Assembly (NCBI RefSeq): GCF_000376565.1
Contig: NZ_BARG01000025.1
Coordinates: forward strand, 178,485 to 242,484
Length of the DNA: 64,000 nucleotides
From: Streptomyces hokutonensis
Lineage (GTDB): Bacteria; Actinomycetota; Actinomycetes; Streptomycetales; Streptomycetaceae
Direction of reading: 5' to 3'
The position numbers and the translations under genes were made by a program. The notes under the pieces were generated by a model. That model was not told the DNA's origin, did no database searches, and saw only the letters and a list, made by a program, of their open reading frames with translations. Below, one piece after another: positions 1-9,129 of the stretch (positions are counted from its first letter, which is position 1; every line of letters begins with the position of its first letter).

Positions 1-1131
1 CTGACCGTGCTCGCCGTCGCGGGCATCCTGGTCACCCTCATGCTGCCCGCCGCCGACCTGCGCCTCGCCCTCCCCGACAACGGCTCCGCGCCCCGGGCCT
101 CCACCCAGCGCACGGCCTACGACACGATCAGCGCCGAGTTCGGTCCCGGCTTCAACGGCCCGCTGCTCGTCCTGGCCGAGACCAACGACCGTACGGCCGG
201 GGCGAGTTCACGGGCCGGTGCCCAAGTGGCCGCGAAACTGCGGACCTTGCGAGACGTCAAAGCCGTCCTGCCGCCCCAGTCCACCGACGACCCGACGCAG
301 AGCGTCATCACCGTGCTCCCCGCCTCCGGACCCGACAGCGCCCGCACCGGCCAACTGGTCCGCGAGATCCGGGACTTCGCACCCGGCCTCCGTGCCACCA
401 CCGGCGCGTCGATCGCGGTCACCGGCACCACCGCCGTCAACATCGACGTCTCCAACCGGCTCAGCGACTCCCTGCTGCCCTTCGTCGCCATCGTCGTCGG
501 CCTCAGCCTGCTCCTGCTGATGATCGTCTTCCGGTCGCTGGTCGTCCCCGTCAAGGCCGCCGTCGGTTTCCTCCTGTCGGTGGGCGCCTCGCTCGGTCTG
601 GTCGTCGCCGTCTTCCAGTGGGGCTGGCTGGCCGACGTCCTCGACGTGCCGCACAGCGGTCCCGTCGTCAGCTTCCTGCCGATCATCCTCATCGGCGTGC
701 TGTTCGGGCTGGCTATGGACTACGAGGTGTTCCTCGTGTCCGGGATGCGCGAGGAGTGGGCCCACACCGGCCGGGCCCGCCAGTCGGTCGTCGACGGCGC
801 ACGGCACAGTGTGCGGGTCGTCACCGCCGCCGCCCTGATCATGTTCACCGTCTTCGCCGGGTTCTTCCCCCTGGACGACTCCCTCATCAAGCCCATCGCG
901 TTCGCCCTCGCCGTCGGAGTGGCGATCGACGCCTTCGCCGTCCGGATGACGCTCGTACCGGCGGTCCTCGCGCTCGCCGGCCGGGGCGCCTGGTGGCTGC
1001 CCGGCTGGCTGGACCGGATGCTGCCCGACCTCGATGTCGAGGGAAGCAGCCTCCGGAAGCCGGAACCGGCGGAGCACAGGGAACCCGAGCCCGCGGTTGC
1101 GGGTGGGGCGGGTGGGAACTCCGGGTCGTGA
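1..1131 (+). CDS. MMPL-family (RND-type) membrane transporter, C-terminal part
   Basis: The reading frame is open from the first base, so the N-terminal part lies outside the window. The visible 376 residues contain an extracytoplasmic stretch (about residues 20-150) followed by roughly five membrane helices (near 158-176, 183-203, 223-240, 278-296, 298-318). The motif GLAMDYEVFLVSGMREEW at the end of a helix is typical of MMPL proteins of actinomycetes, which export lipids or small hydrophobic compounds using the proton motive force. The tail after the last helix is Pro/Glu rich and probably cytoplasmic. The substrate cannot be told from the sequence. Confidence 0.9.
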   Translation: MTVLAVAGILVTLMLPAADLRLALPDNGSAPRASTQRTAYDTISAEFGPGFNGPLLVLAETNDRTAGASSRAGAQVAAKLRTLRDVKAVLPPQSTDDPTQSVITVLPASGPDSARTGQLVREIRDFAPGLRATTGASIAVTGTTAVNIDVSNRLSDSLLPFVAIVVGLSLLLLMIVFRSLVVPVKAAVGFLLSVGASLGLVVAVFQWGWLADVLDVPHSGPVVSFLPIILIGVLFGLAMDYEVFLVSGMREEWAHTGRARQSVVDGARHSVRVVTAAALIMFTVFAGFFPLDDSLIKPIAFALAVGVAIDAFAVRMTLVPAVLALAGRGAWWLPGWLDRMLPDLDVEGSSLRKPEPAEHREPEPAVAGGAGGNSGS

Positions 1132-1261
1132 CGGGCCGTTGCCCAAATACCGGGCCTTGGCGCGGAGTTGAAGAAGATTTCACCCGAGTCCCAGGGCTCG
1201 CCCGAGTCGCCGAGTTCGTCCCACCGCACCCCCACCCCACTCGTCCCCGGAGGCCCGAACG

Positions 1262-2209
1262 ATGACCCGGAACCACCCCCACCCCAGCCGGCGCGCCGCC
1301 TTACTCGGCGGCGCCGCTCTGACCGCCCTCGCCGTCACGACCGGCACCGCGAGCGCCAACGCATCAACTGCCCAGGCGAGTTGGCCGACGGAGTTCCCGC
1401 TGCCCAACGGCTGGCTCCCCGAGGGCATCGCGATCGGCAGCAGGCCGTACGCCTACATGGGCTCCCGCGCCAACGGCGCGATCTACCGCACCGACCTGCG
1501 CACCGGCGAGGGCAAGGTCCTCTCCGAGGGCGCCACCGGCCTGGTCTCCGTCGGGCTGAAGCTCGACCACGACGGCCTGTTGTACGTCGCCGGCAGCACC
1601 GGAGCCGCACGAGTCGTGGACTCCCGCACCGGCGAGATCCTGACGACCTATCAACTCGCGCCCGCCACCGGCCACTTCATCAACGACGTCACCCTGCTCG
1701 GCGACCGCGCCTGGTTCACGGACTCCCTCGACGCCGTGCTCTACGGCGTCCCCCGCGGCCGTACGGGCGAGGTCACCGCCCTGCCGCTCACCGGCGACTG
1801 GGTGCAGACACCCGGGGTGAACAACGCCAACGGCATCGTCGGCACCCCGGACGGCCACGGCCTCATCGTCGTCAGCAGCACCCCCGGCAAGCTCTACCGG
1901 GTGTCCCTCAGGACCGGCGCAGCCACCGAGATCGTCCTGAGCGGGGCGTCCGACGTGGTCAACGGCGACGGTCTGTTCCGGATCGGCCGGACGCTGTACG
2001 TCGTCCAGAACCGCCTGAACCGGATCAGCGTGTTCGACCTCGACGCCCAGGTCACCACAGCGACCCTGCGCAGCACGATCACCGACCCGCGCTTCGACGT
2101 CCCCACGACCGCCGCCCGCTTCGGCAACCGGCTCTATCTGGTCAACGCCCGCTTCACCAGCCCGCAGACGCCCGACACGACGTTCACCGCCGTCGCCGTG
2201 CCGATCTGA
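1262..2209 (+). CDS. Tat-exported SMP-30/gluconolactonase-like beta-propeller protein
   Basis: This 315-residue protein starts at ATG 1262 after a GGAGG-like site. The N-terminus has a twin-arginine signal (SRRAALLGG, hydrophobic run, cleavage near ASANA about residue 33), so it is probably secreted folded. The mature part has repeated blade-like segments (SVGLKLDHDGLLYVAG, NGIVGTPDGHGLIVV) resembling the six-bladed propeller of the SMP-30/gluconolactonase/LRE superfamily. Members hydrolyse lactones or organophosphates, or only bind ligands. The precise reaction is unknown. It ends just before a shared hairpin terminator facing the next gene. Confidence 0.75.
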   Translation: MTRNHPHPSRRAALLGGAALTALAVTTGTASANASTAQASWPTEFPLPNGWLPEGIAIGSRPYAYMGSRANGAIYRTDLRTGEGKVLSEGATGLVSVGLKLDHDGLLYVAGSTGAARVVDSRTGEILTTYQLAPATGHFINDVTLLGDRAWFTDSLDAVLYGVPRGRTGEVTALPLTGDWVQTPGVNNANGIVGTPDGHGLIVVSSTPGKLYRVSLRTGAATEIVLSGASDVVNGDGLFRIGRTLYVVQNRLNRISVFDLDAQVTTATLRSTITDPRFDVPTTAARFGNRLYLVNARFTSPQTPDTTFTAVAVPI

Positions 2210-2218
2210 CGCGACAGC

Positions 2219-2262
2219 GGGCGGGGCTCCCTCCGCAGCTCTTCGCGAAGGGAGCCCCGCCC
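2219..2262. terminator. Bidirectional hairpin between convergent genes
   Basis: Perfect 14-bp arms GGGCGGGGCTCCCT (2219-2232) and AGGGAGCCCCGCCC (2249-2262) enclose a 16-nt loop. It lies between the stop of the SMP-30-like gene and the stop of the MFS gene, so it can serve both strands. No U-tract follows, as is common in Streptomyces. Confidence 0.8.
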
Positions 2263-2279
2263 GTAGGTGAATCCGCGCG

Positions 2280-3902
2280 TCAGCGGTTCGGCGTCGACTC
2301 AACTGCCGCCGTGACAGCCGCCGTTGCCGCGCCGGCGGTGTTCGTGCCGGCGACCGGAGCCGCCGTAGGAGCAGCCGTCTGTCGCGGGCGGAGCAGCAAC
2401 ACGCAGACCAGTGCCGCGAGGAGCGTCAGCGACCCGGCCACCACCAGGCACAGCCGCATGCCGTCCAGGAACGAGTCGCCGAGTGCGCCGAGCGCCCGCC
2501 CGGTGTTCACGCCGAGGTTCATGTGCGCGACGGCGCCCAGACCACCGGCGTCGGCCGTCGCCACGATGCTGTGCTGCGTCGCGCCCGTCACCCCGGCGTC
2601 GGTCAGATGCCCGGGCAGGGTGTCGAGCGCCTTGGTGGTGAGCAGGGCACCCAGGACGGCCGGGCCGAGCGCGCCGCCGACCTGCCGGAACGCGTTGTTG
2701 CCGGCCGCCGCCATCCCCGCCTGCTGATACGGCACGGAGGCCACGGCGGTCGCCGTCATCGGCGTCAGGACGGTCCCCATGCCAAGACCCAGCAGCGCCA
2801 GCCGCCACGCGATGGAGGCGAACGAGGTTCCGGCGTCGACGTTGGTCAGCGAGAACAGCGCGCCGGAGATGACCAGCAGACCGCCGGTGATCAGGACGCG
2901 CGGGGCGACCCGGTGCATGAGCCGGCCGACCGGCTGGCCGACCACGAGCGCCGCCGCGGTGACCATGAGCAGCCGCCAGGCCGCCCCCAGCGTGTCGAGC
3001 TGCTGCACCAGGCCGAAGTACAGGCTGAGCAGGAAGAAGAAGCCGATCAGCGCCAGGAAGGTGATCATCGCGACCAGGGTGGTGGCGGTGAACGCGGGGC
3101 TGCGGAACAGCGTCAGATCCAGCATCGGGCTCTCGCTGCGCCGCTCCGCGAACACGAAGGCGACTCCACCGGCCACCGCCGTGAACAGGGCGACCATGAC
3201 CTTGACGTCCGTGAAGGATCCGGCGCCGCCCTCGATCACGCCGTAGACGAGCGCGGTGATGGAGAGGGTCGCCGTCAGCTGGCCGGGCCAGTCCAGCTTC
3301 CGGCCGTGCGGGGCGCGGGAGTCGGGGAGCAGCCGGGCGGCGAAACCCGTCGCGATCAGCGGGACGGGGACGGACAGCAGATAGATCCAGCGCCACGAGG
3401 TGTGGTCGAGGATGACGCCCGCTATCAGCGGGCCGACGGCCAGCGCGGCCATGAGGGCGGTCGCCCACAGGCCGATGAACTTGCCGCGCTCGCGGTGGTC
3501 GGGCACGGCATGGCTGATCAGCGCGAGGGTGGTGGGCAGCAGGGTCGCCGCGCCGAGACCGGCCAGCGCCTGACCGATCCACAGCACCTGCACCGACTGC
3601 GCGCACAGCGCCACGGCGGCACCGGCGGCGGCGAACAGCAGGCCCGCCTGGAACACCTTCTTGCGCCCGTGCACATCGCCGAAGACACCGGCGGTGAGGA
3701 TGAACGCGGCCATGGGCAGGACGAACGCGTCCTGGACCCAGGACAGTTGGGCGGTCGACGCGTTCAGCGCCGACTGGATCGCGGGCAGGCTCACGGCGAC
3801 CGTGGTCACCGGCAAGTAGGCGACGAAGACGCCGAGGCAGGCCATGACGAGGGTGGCCGCCCGTCGGTCGGCCGTCCCGCTCGCCGGGGTCGTGACGTTC
3901 AC
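2280..3902 (-). CDS. MFS drug/metabolite exporter, DHA2 (14-helix) type
   Basis: The protein has 540 residues from GTG 3902. That start is chosen because AAGGAG (3911-3916) lies 8 nt upstream; the open frame continues further but without a better site. It shows about 14 hydrophobic helices and the family signatures LPAIQSALNAS, WVQDAFVLPMAAFILTAG and GDVHGRKKVFQAG (motif A, after helix 2), as in EmrB/QacA-type proton-driven exporters. The C-terminal tail is Ala/Thr rich. It is transcribed divergently from an Lrp-type regulator at 4044, the usual arrangement for a regulator and the efflux pump it controls. The substrate is unknown. Confidence 0.9.
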   Translation of the reverse strand: MNVTTPASGTADRRAATLVMACLGVFVAYLPVTTVAVSLPAIQSALNASTAQLSWVQDAFVLPMAAFILTAGVFGDVHGRKKVFQAGLLFAAAGAAVALCAQSVQVLWIGQALAGLGAATLLPTTLALISHAVPDHRERGKFIGLWATALMAALAVGPLIAGVILDHTSWRWIYLLSVPVPLIATGFAARLLPDSRAPHGRKLDWPGQLTATLSITALVYGVIEGGAGSFTDVKVMVALFTAVAGGVAFVFAERRSESPMLDLTLFRSPAFTATTLVAMITFLALIGFFFLLSLYFGLVQQLDTLGAAWRLLMVTAAALVVGQPVGRLMHRVAPRVLITGGLLVISGALFSLTNVDAGTSFASIAWRLALLGLGMGTVLTPMTATAVASVPYQQAGMAAAGNNAFRQVGGALGPAVLGALLTTKALDTLPGHLTDAGVTGATQHSIVATADAGGLGAVAHMNLGVNTGRALGALGDSFLDGMRLCLVVAGSLTLLAALVCVLLLRPRQTAAPTAAPVAGTNTAGAATAAVTAAVESTPNR

Positions 3903-4043
3903 GGAGAACTCTCCTTCTTGACTGCGGTGCCCTCGAACGGGCACGCGTCCCAGGATCGGCTCCGGCATCGACAATCACCAACGTGCGACCGGGAAGCGAC
4001 CGGAAACCTCCATTTCGACCCCGAAGGGTGTCAGACTTTCCCC

Positions 4044-5039
4044 ATGACAGACGTCGTCGACGGAAAAATCCTCCGCGCCCTGCAGTGCGCGCCACGCGCC
4101 TCGTTCCGGCTGATCGGGGAGGTGGCCGGGGTCTCGGAGCAGACCGCGGCCCGGCGTTTCCACGCGCTGCGGCGGGCCGGGGTGATGCGGGTGGTCGGTC
4201 TGGTCGATCCGGCCGTTCACGGCGACGCGCGCTGGGTGGCCAGGATCCGCTGCCGCCCCGACCGGGTCGGCCCGCTCGCCGACGCGCTCGCCCGACGGCC
4301 CGACATCGCCTACGCGGGACTCGCGTCCGGCGGTTCGGAGATCATCTGCGTCATCACCGCACCGGTCCACGTGCCGCGCGACGACGTCCTGCTCCGCCAA
4401 CTGCCCAAGTCGGCATCGGTGCTGGACGTCAGCATCGACCTGCTCATCCATCCCTTCGGCACGACGGGCAGAAGCGACTGGACGGGCTACGGCGGCCACC
4501 TCACACCGGAACAGGTCCAACTCCTCGCCGGTGACCGGCCGTTGGAGCCCACCGGCCCGCCCGTACGCCTCACCGACGAGGACACCCCGCTCCTCGACGC
4601 CCTCGCGGAGGACGGCCGCGCCACCCACACCCAGCTCGCCGATCTCACCGGCTGGTCCACGGCCCGCGTGGCCCGTCGCCTGGACGCGCTGGAGACCTCG
4701 GGCGCTCTTGTCTACGACGTCGAACTGCTCTCCGCCCGCCTGGGGTTCGCCCTCAATGCCACCCTGTGGCTGCGCGTCGCCCCGGCCCGTCTCGAACGCG
4801 TCGGCGAGGAACTCGCGGACCACGCCGAGGTCGCCTTCGCCGCCGCCATCAGCGGCGACTCCAACGTGATGGCCATCGTCGTCTGCCGCGACACGGAGGA
4901 CCTGTACCGCTATCTGACCACCAAGGTCGCCGCGGTGCCGGGCATCGACGGCTACGGCGTGAGCATCCGCGTCCACACCCTGAAGCAGGCCACCTCGCTC
5001 ATCGCGCGCGGGCGGCTGGTGCCCCCGGCGTTCGCGTAG
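4044..5039 (+). CDS. Lrp/AsnC-family regulator with two HTH-ligand modules
   Basis: A 331-residue protein starting at ATG 4044 (MTDVVDGKILRAL). The N-terminal winged-helix AsnC domain (about 1-60) is followed by a ligand-binding RAM domain. A second HTH (about 185-235, LTDEDTPLLDALAEDGR then TQLADLTGWSTARVARRLDAL) and a second RAM-like domain complete it. It is therefore a tandem-duplicated Lrp protein about twice the usual 150-160 residues, a form common in Streptomyces. Its divergent position to the MFS pump suggests it controls the pump in response to an amino-acid-like ligand. Confidence 0.88.
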   Translation: MTDVVDGKILRALQCAPRASFRLIGEVAGVSEQTAARRFHALRRAGVMRVVGLVDPAVHGDARWVARIRCRPDRVGPLADALARRPDIAYAGLASGGSEIICVITAPVHVPRDDVLLRQLPKSASVLDVSIDLLIHPFGTTGRSDWTGYGGHLTPEQVQLLAGDRPLEPTGPPVRLTDEDTPLLDALAEDGRATHTQLADLTGWSTARVARRLDALETSGALVYDVELLSARLGFALNATLWLRVAPARLERVGEELADHAEVAFAAAISGDSNVMAIVVCRDTEDLYRYLTTKVAAVPGIDGYGVSIRVHTLKQATSLIARGRLVPPAFA

Positions 5040-5059
5040 GACGGCCGGAGCGCACCGGG

Positions 5060-5089
5060 CCGGATCACCCGCGGCGGCGGGTGATCCGG
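5060..5089. terminator. Hairpin between convergent genes
   Basis: Perfect 13-bp arms CCGGATCACCCGC (5060-5072) and GCGGGTGATCCGG (5077-5089) with a 4-nt loop. It lies between the ends of the Lrp gene and the phosphodiesterase gene. Confidence 0.82.
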
Positions 5090-5116
5090 TCGACGGAATC
5101 GAGGTGCTACGGCGGG

Positions 5117-6457
5117 TCAGCGCTTGGTGTAGATGAAGCCGACCTTGTCCAGCTCGTCGCCGGAGCGACCGTGGAAGCCGGCGATCTGCCAGCCGGACGG
5201 GGCGGTGCGAGTCACGCAGTCCGAGGTGGTGGTGCCACCGGCCAGGGTGTTGCCCAGGTTGGTGGTGAACTTGGCGTAGAAGATCCGCGTGGTGTCGTTG
5301 TACTTGCTCTCGCACAGGTACGCCGACGTCACGTACTCGCCGCTGCCCAGCGTCAGCGAGGACGCGGTGCCGCCGGTCCCGCCGTGGGTGAGCGTGGTGC
5401 CGTTGGCGAGGGTGATGCCGACCTGGTCGACGCGGGAGCCGGAACGCAGCGAGATCTTGGTGGCGCGGGCGGCGGCCGGGACGCTGTCGATGTCCTGGTA
5501 GTAGTCGCCGTGCGGGCCGCCGAACTGGTCGCTGAGCTGGAAGTCCGCGTTCTGCGACCAGGTGAAGCCGACCGTGATCGGGTCGTGGTCGGAGAGCATC
5601 AGCCCGTCCGAGGTCAGGAACTTGGCGTGCTCGTTGTTGTACGAGGTCGCGTTGAGCGTGACCAGCTTGCTGCTGCGGTAGAGGACCTTGTCCACGACCT
5701 CGCAGGTGTTGGGCACGGTCGCCCCGGTCTGGTCGCACACCAGCGCGTCGCTGCCCTTGACCGGTGCGACGCCGCCGCGGATCAGCTTGACCCAGGCGTC
5801 GGTGAGTCCGTTGTTCGACGCGAACTCCGCGATGGTGTCGGCGGCACGGGTGTAGCGGGTGTTCGTGTCACCCATCACCACGACGGCGTTGCCCGCCGAG
5901 TGGGTGCTGATGAACGAGGTCAGCTGGCTGAGATTGTCGGCGCGGGAGGCCTCGTCGCCGTCGTTCGTACCGGCGTTGGTGTGCAGGTTGTAGAAGTCGA
6001 CGTACACGCCCTCGGAGAGGCGCTCACGCATGAACGTGAAGCCCTTGGGAGTGAGGCAGTCGCCCGAGTCGATCTGGCAGGAGTTCCAGTGGACGCGCTC
6101 GAAGTCGTCGCCGTCCCAGGCGTAGTTGGAGACGGTGTTGAGCCCGCTGCCGATGCCCGCGCCGCCGCTGGTCGCGGTGCGGTAGGGGTGGGTGTCGGTG
6201 GAGTACAGGTAGGCGTGGTAGTTGAAGTCCTCCTGCACGTTCACGATGTCGTACGGGGCGATGCGCGTGCCGATCGCGGTGGTGCTCGTGTCGCGCGGGG
6301 TCGAGGCGCTGGACAGCGACTCGGGCAGCCCGGCGACGTTGTAGCTGAGCACGCTGAAGCTGCCCGAGGTCGCGGCGGCGGCCGGAGTGGCGGCAGCCAC
6401 CGTGAGCCCGCCCAGGGCCGCGGCAGCGGTCGCCAGACAGGCGAGAAGTCTGCGCAT
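5117..6457 (-). CDS. Secreted sphingomyelinase C-like phosphodiesterase with jacalin-like lectin tail
   Basis: 446 residues with a Sec signal peptide (MRRLLACLATAAAALGG, cleavage near AAAAT, about residue 30). The body is an endonuclease/exonuclease/phosphatase-fold domain. SYNVAGLPES, QEDFNY, NLHTNAG, GDTNTRY and SDHDPITVGF correspond to the metal and catalytic positions of bacterial neutral sphingomyelinases (Asn, Glu, Asp-x-Asn, Asp-His). The last 130 residues (from about QFGGPHGDYYQDID) look like a jacalin-type carbohydrate-binding domain. It probably hydrolyses phospholipid head groups outside the cell, with the lectin domain targeting glycans. The substrate is inferred from the family. 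Confidence 0.82.
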   Translation of the reverse strand: MRRLLACLATAAAALGGLTVAAATPAAAATSGSFSVLSYNVAGLPESLSSASTPRDTSTTAIGTRIAPYDIVNVQEDFNYHAYLYSTDTHPYRTATSGGAGIGSGLNTVSNYAWDGDDFERVHWNSCQIDSGDCLTPKGFTFMRERLSEGVYVDFYNLHTNAGTNDGDEASRADNLSQLTSFISTHSAGNAVVVMGDTNTRYTRAADTIAEFASNNGLTDAWVKLIRGGVAPVKGSDALVCDQTGATVPNTCEVVDKVLYRSSKLVTLNATSYNNEHAKFLTSDGLMLSDHDPITVGFTWSQNADFQLSDQFGGPHGDYYQDIDSVPAAARATKISLRSGSRVDQVGITLANGTTLTHGGTGGTASSLTLGSGEYVTSAYLCESKYNDTTRIFYAKFTTNLGNTLAGGTTTSDCVTRTAPSGWQIAGFHGRSGDELDKVGFIYTKR

Positions 6458-6524
6458 GGGGAAGTGCCTCCTGCGGAGTGACAGAGGGGGAGGGTGGTGC
6501 GGCGGTCATGTCGAAATGTAGCGA

Positions 6525-6534
6525 CAAGCGCTTG
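6525..6534. promoter_or_regulatory. Palindrome CAAGCGCTTG upstream of the phosphodiesterase gene
   Basis: The perfect 10-bp palindrome CAAGCGCTTG, continued as CAAGCGCTTGCT, lies about 70 bp upstream of the phosphodiesterase start in the promoter-bearing gap. The same 12-mer recurs at 63311. It resembles TetR-type operators of the CAAG-N2-CTTG class. No cognate regulator is adjacent here. Confidence 0.4.
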
Positions 6535-6643
6535 CTGTGGCTCCCCTCCGGCCGCACTGAATCTGGAATTCCGCGTGACGTCGAGATGGCCAAGTCCCCT
6601 TGTATGCCCGTTTGTTGACGGTGCGGGGGGATAGCGTCCAGGG

Positions 6644-6675
6644 GCGCCGGTCGGCAGCAACCGCTCAACCGGCGC
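6644..6675. terminator. Possible hairpin after the PucR gene
   Basis: Arms GCGCCGGT (6644-6651) and ACCGGCGC (6668-6675) with a 16-nt loop lie just past the stop of the minus-strand PucR gene. The stem is short and the loop large, so this is a weak candidate. Confidence 0.35.
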
Positions 6676-6687
6676 GGGCCCCCGCTG

Positions 6688-7806
6688 CTACGGGCGCGCC
6701 AAATGCCGCATCGTCAGCGCCAGTTGCAGCCGCAGCCGCCCCTGCGGAGTGCGTACCGGCCAGCCCAGCAGGGACTCCGCGTGGGTCAACCGGTCCTGGA
6801 GCGTGGAGTGGTGGACGTTGATCTCGGTGGCCGCCGCGCGCAGGCTCGGGGTGGCGGCGACGGCGTTCAGAGTGGCCAGCAGCCAGGGCGCGTTCGCCGC
6901 CGCAGCTTCCAGGTCGTGGACGTCGGGCGGCGGTTCGGCGCCCGGCGCGACCAGGTCGGCGAGGAGCACGATGCCGCCGAGCGCGTCGGCGTACACGATC
7001 CGCTCGCCCGGGTCCTGTGCGGTCCCGTCGGCGGTGAAGCGGAGGGCGGTGCGGGCGGCGGCCCAGGAGCGGGGCAGGTCCAGCACGGGGACGGCGGGCC
7101 CGATGCCCAGCCGTCCGGCGGGCAGTTCGGTGTCCGTCGGGAGCGGCTGCGGGTGCGCCGGAGCCGGCTGCGGGCCGCCGTCCGGGTGCGGGGCGACCGA
7201 CACGGGCCGCCCGCCGCCGCACGTACCGGTGTCGCGCGGCGCCACGACGACCCGGGGCGGCCGGTCCAGCGGGGCGACGACACGGGCCCGGGTCGCGGGG
7301 TCGGCCACGTCCAGACCGAGGCGGCGGGCCGCGTGCAGCCGGGCCTGCTCCGGGGCCGTGGCGTCGAGCAGCGTCTCCACCAGCTCCGGATCGTCGGCGG
7401 GCACCCGGCCCCGCGTGCGGTCGAGCACCAGCCGTACAACGCCGGCCGCCCGCTCCAGGATCACCGCGTCGACGACACTGGGCGCCGCCTCCGCCGTACG
7501 TTCCAGCCACAGCGCCGAGGCCCCGCCCGGTGTCAGCGCGAAGGACGGCCAGGAGGGATCCGGCGGCGACTCGCTGTCCCTGCGGGTGCCGTCCGCCTCG
7601 ACCCGCACCCGGACCCGCCGCTCGGCGTCGACCAGCCGTGCGGGGCACCCGGCCAGCACCGCCGCCCCGCGCACCAGCGCCTCGAGACCGGCCCGCGACT
7701 CGGCGAGCCGATCGAAGTACCCGATGACCTGGACGGCGGCACCGGCGTCCGGATCCAGCGCGGTCAGGCGCCCGGCCAGCTCTTTCATATCCCCATGGTG
7801 CGTCAT
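6688..7806 (-). CDS. PucR/CdaR-type helix-turn-helix regulator
   Basis: 372 residues as given. A second ATG at 7788 (MKELAGRL) is an equally plausible start, and neither has a strong ribosome site. The N-terminal half is a sensor-like region without a clear match. The C-terminal 50 residues (AATEINVHHSTLQDRLTHAESLLG, about 320-345) are the HTH_30 domain that ends PucR proteins, where the phrase xxHxxTxxxRLxxxExLLG is diagnostic. Members activate purine, polyketide or other catabolic genes. The alpha/beta hydrolase on the same strand starts about 1.2 kb upstream and may be linked, but the 210-bp gap argues against a tight operon. Confidence 0.8.
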   Translation of the reverse strand: MTHHGDMKELAGRLTALDPDAGAAVQVIGYFDRLAESRAGLEALVRGAAVLAGCPARLVDAERRVRVRVEADGTRRDSESPPDPSWPSFALTPGGASALWLERTAEAAPSVVDAVILERAAGVVRLVLDRTRGRVPADDPELVETLLDATAPEQARLHAARRLGLDVADPATRARVVAPLDRPPRVVVAPRDTGTCGGGRPVSVAPHPDGGPQPAPAHPQPLPTDTELPAGRLGIGPAVPVLDLPRSWAAARTALRFTADGTAQDPGERIVYADALGGIVLLADLVAPGAEPPPDVHDLEAAAANAPWLLATLNAVAATPSLRAAATEINVHHSTLQDRLTHAESLLGWPVRTPQGRLRLQLALTMRHLARP

Positions 7807-8018
7807 GGAACGGGTGTGCAGGAGCCCGCGGACAAGGTTCCGTCGAGGGAGAGCGCGGGGGGCGAGGGGGAGTGCGGAGGCGACGCGTGGAATGCCCCCG
7901 GACTCCGAGGAACGCGGACCACCGGCGCCGACCGGGACGACCCGTCTCCGTGCGTGCGCCTACAGCAGCCTCCGATCGCCCCCCGCCCGCGGCCTCGTAC
8001 GGCAGCCGCCCGAACGCC

Positions 8019-8993
8019 CTATGACCCCAACAGCCGCCGCAGCCAGGCCAGATGGGCGGCCCGGGCCGCCTGCGACAGCGCCGCTTGCGGGGCGAAGCCG
8101 TCGAAGCCGTGGAAGCCGCCGGGCCAGACGTGGAGTTCGGCGACGCCGCCCGCCTGCCAGAGGCGGGACGCGTAGGTGACGACTTCGTCGCGGAAGGTCT
8201 CCGCCGAGCCGACGTCGAGGAAGGCCGGGGGCAGGCCGGTGAGGTCCTCCGCGCGGGCCGGTGCGGCGTACGGGGACACGTCGGGGCCGCCGCGGCGGTC
8301 GCCGAGGAGCGCGGTCCAGCCGGTCTCGTTGGCCGTGCGGTCCCAGACGCCGACGCCGGCCATCTGGTGCGCGGAGGGGGTGTCGTTGCGGTCGTCGAGC
8401 ATGGGGCACAGCAGCAACTGGCCGATCGGGCGCGGGCCGCCGCGGTCCCGGGTGAGCAGGGCCAGCGCGGCACACAGGCCGCCGCCCGCGCTCGCGCCCA
8501 TGACGATGATCCGCTCCGGGTCGCCGCCGATCTCCTTCGCGTGCTCCGCCGTCCACAGCAGACCGGCGTACACGTCCTCGATCGGCGCGGGGTGCGGGTG
8601 TTCGGGCGCCAGCCGGTACTCCACCGACACCACCACCGCGTCGAGCTCCCGCGCGTACTCCAGCGCCCCGGTCACCCCGACCCGCCTGTCGCCGAGCACC
8701 ATGCCGCCGCCGTGCACGTGATAGATGACGGGCAGCGGCCCGGTCGTCGCGGGCGCGGTCGGGCGGCCGATCAGCAGCGTGACGGCGGGCTCGCCCACCG
8801 GACCCGCCACCTCCCGGTCCTCGATGTCGAAGGCCCCGTCCAGGGTCAGATCCATCTGCATCGACTGCAGGATCATCGGACCGCGGCGGATCTCCTCGAT
8901 GTCTTCCGGCGACATCCCGGGCGAGATGAACTCCTTGATCAACTCCAGCGCTGCGGCGAGTTCGGGGTCGAACGGGGGCGGGACGGACGTCAT
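8019..8993 (-). CDS. Alpha/beta hydrolase, hormone-sensitive-lipase (HSL) type esterase
   Basis: 324 residues from ATG 8993, chosen because AGGAGA sits just upstream and the frame before it is not protein-like. YHVHGGGMVLGDRR is the HGGG oxyanion-hole motif of the HSL family, and GASAGGG carries the nucleophilic Ser. The catalytic Asp is likely in FLDVGSAETFRDE and the His in WPGGFHGFDGF. The enzyme should hydrolyse short acyl esters. It is divergent from the LLM oxidoreductase at 9208 and has a strong inverted repeat in the shared upstream region. Confidence 0.9.
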   Translation of the reverse strand: MTSVPPPFDPELAAALELIKEFISPGMSPEDIEEIRRGPMILQSMQMDLTLDGAFDIEDREVAGPVGEPAVTLLIGRPTAPATTGPLPVIYHVHGGGMVLGDRRVGVTGALEYARELDAVVVSVEYRLAPEHPHPAPIEDVYAGLLWTAEHAKEIGGDPERIIVMGASAGGGLCAALALLTRDRGGPRPIGQLLLCPMLDDRNDTPSAHQMAGVGVWDRTANETGWTALLGDRRGGPDVSPYAAPARAEDLTGLPPAFLDVGSAETFRDEVVTYASRLWQAGGVAELHVWPGGFHGFDGFAPQAALSQAARAAHLAWLRRLLGS

Positions 8994-9063
8994 GCGCTTC
9001 TCCTGACGCTGGGCGCGGCGGCTCGTACGGCCATACTCCGCGCGCCTACCCCCGATCCGCCCA

Positions 9064-9098
9064 CCGCCGTCCGGCGGAACCTCCCCGCCGGACGGCGG
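9064..9098. promoter_or_regulatory. Strong inverted repeat in a divergent intergenic region
   Basis: Perfect 14-bp arms CCGCCGTCCGGCGG (9064-9077) and CCGCCGGACGGCGG (9085-9098) flank 7 nt. It lies between two divergent starts, so it cannot be an ordinary gene-end terminator. It may be an operator, a 5-prime leader hairpin of the esterase transcript, or a barrier between promoters. Confidence 0.5.
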
Positions 9099-9129
9099 GT
9101 GCCCGGCCGTACGGTCCGCCGCACAGCGC

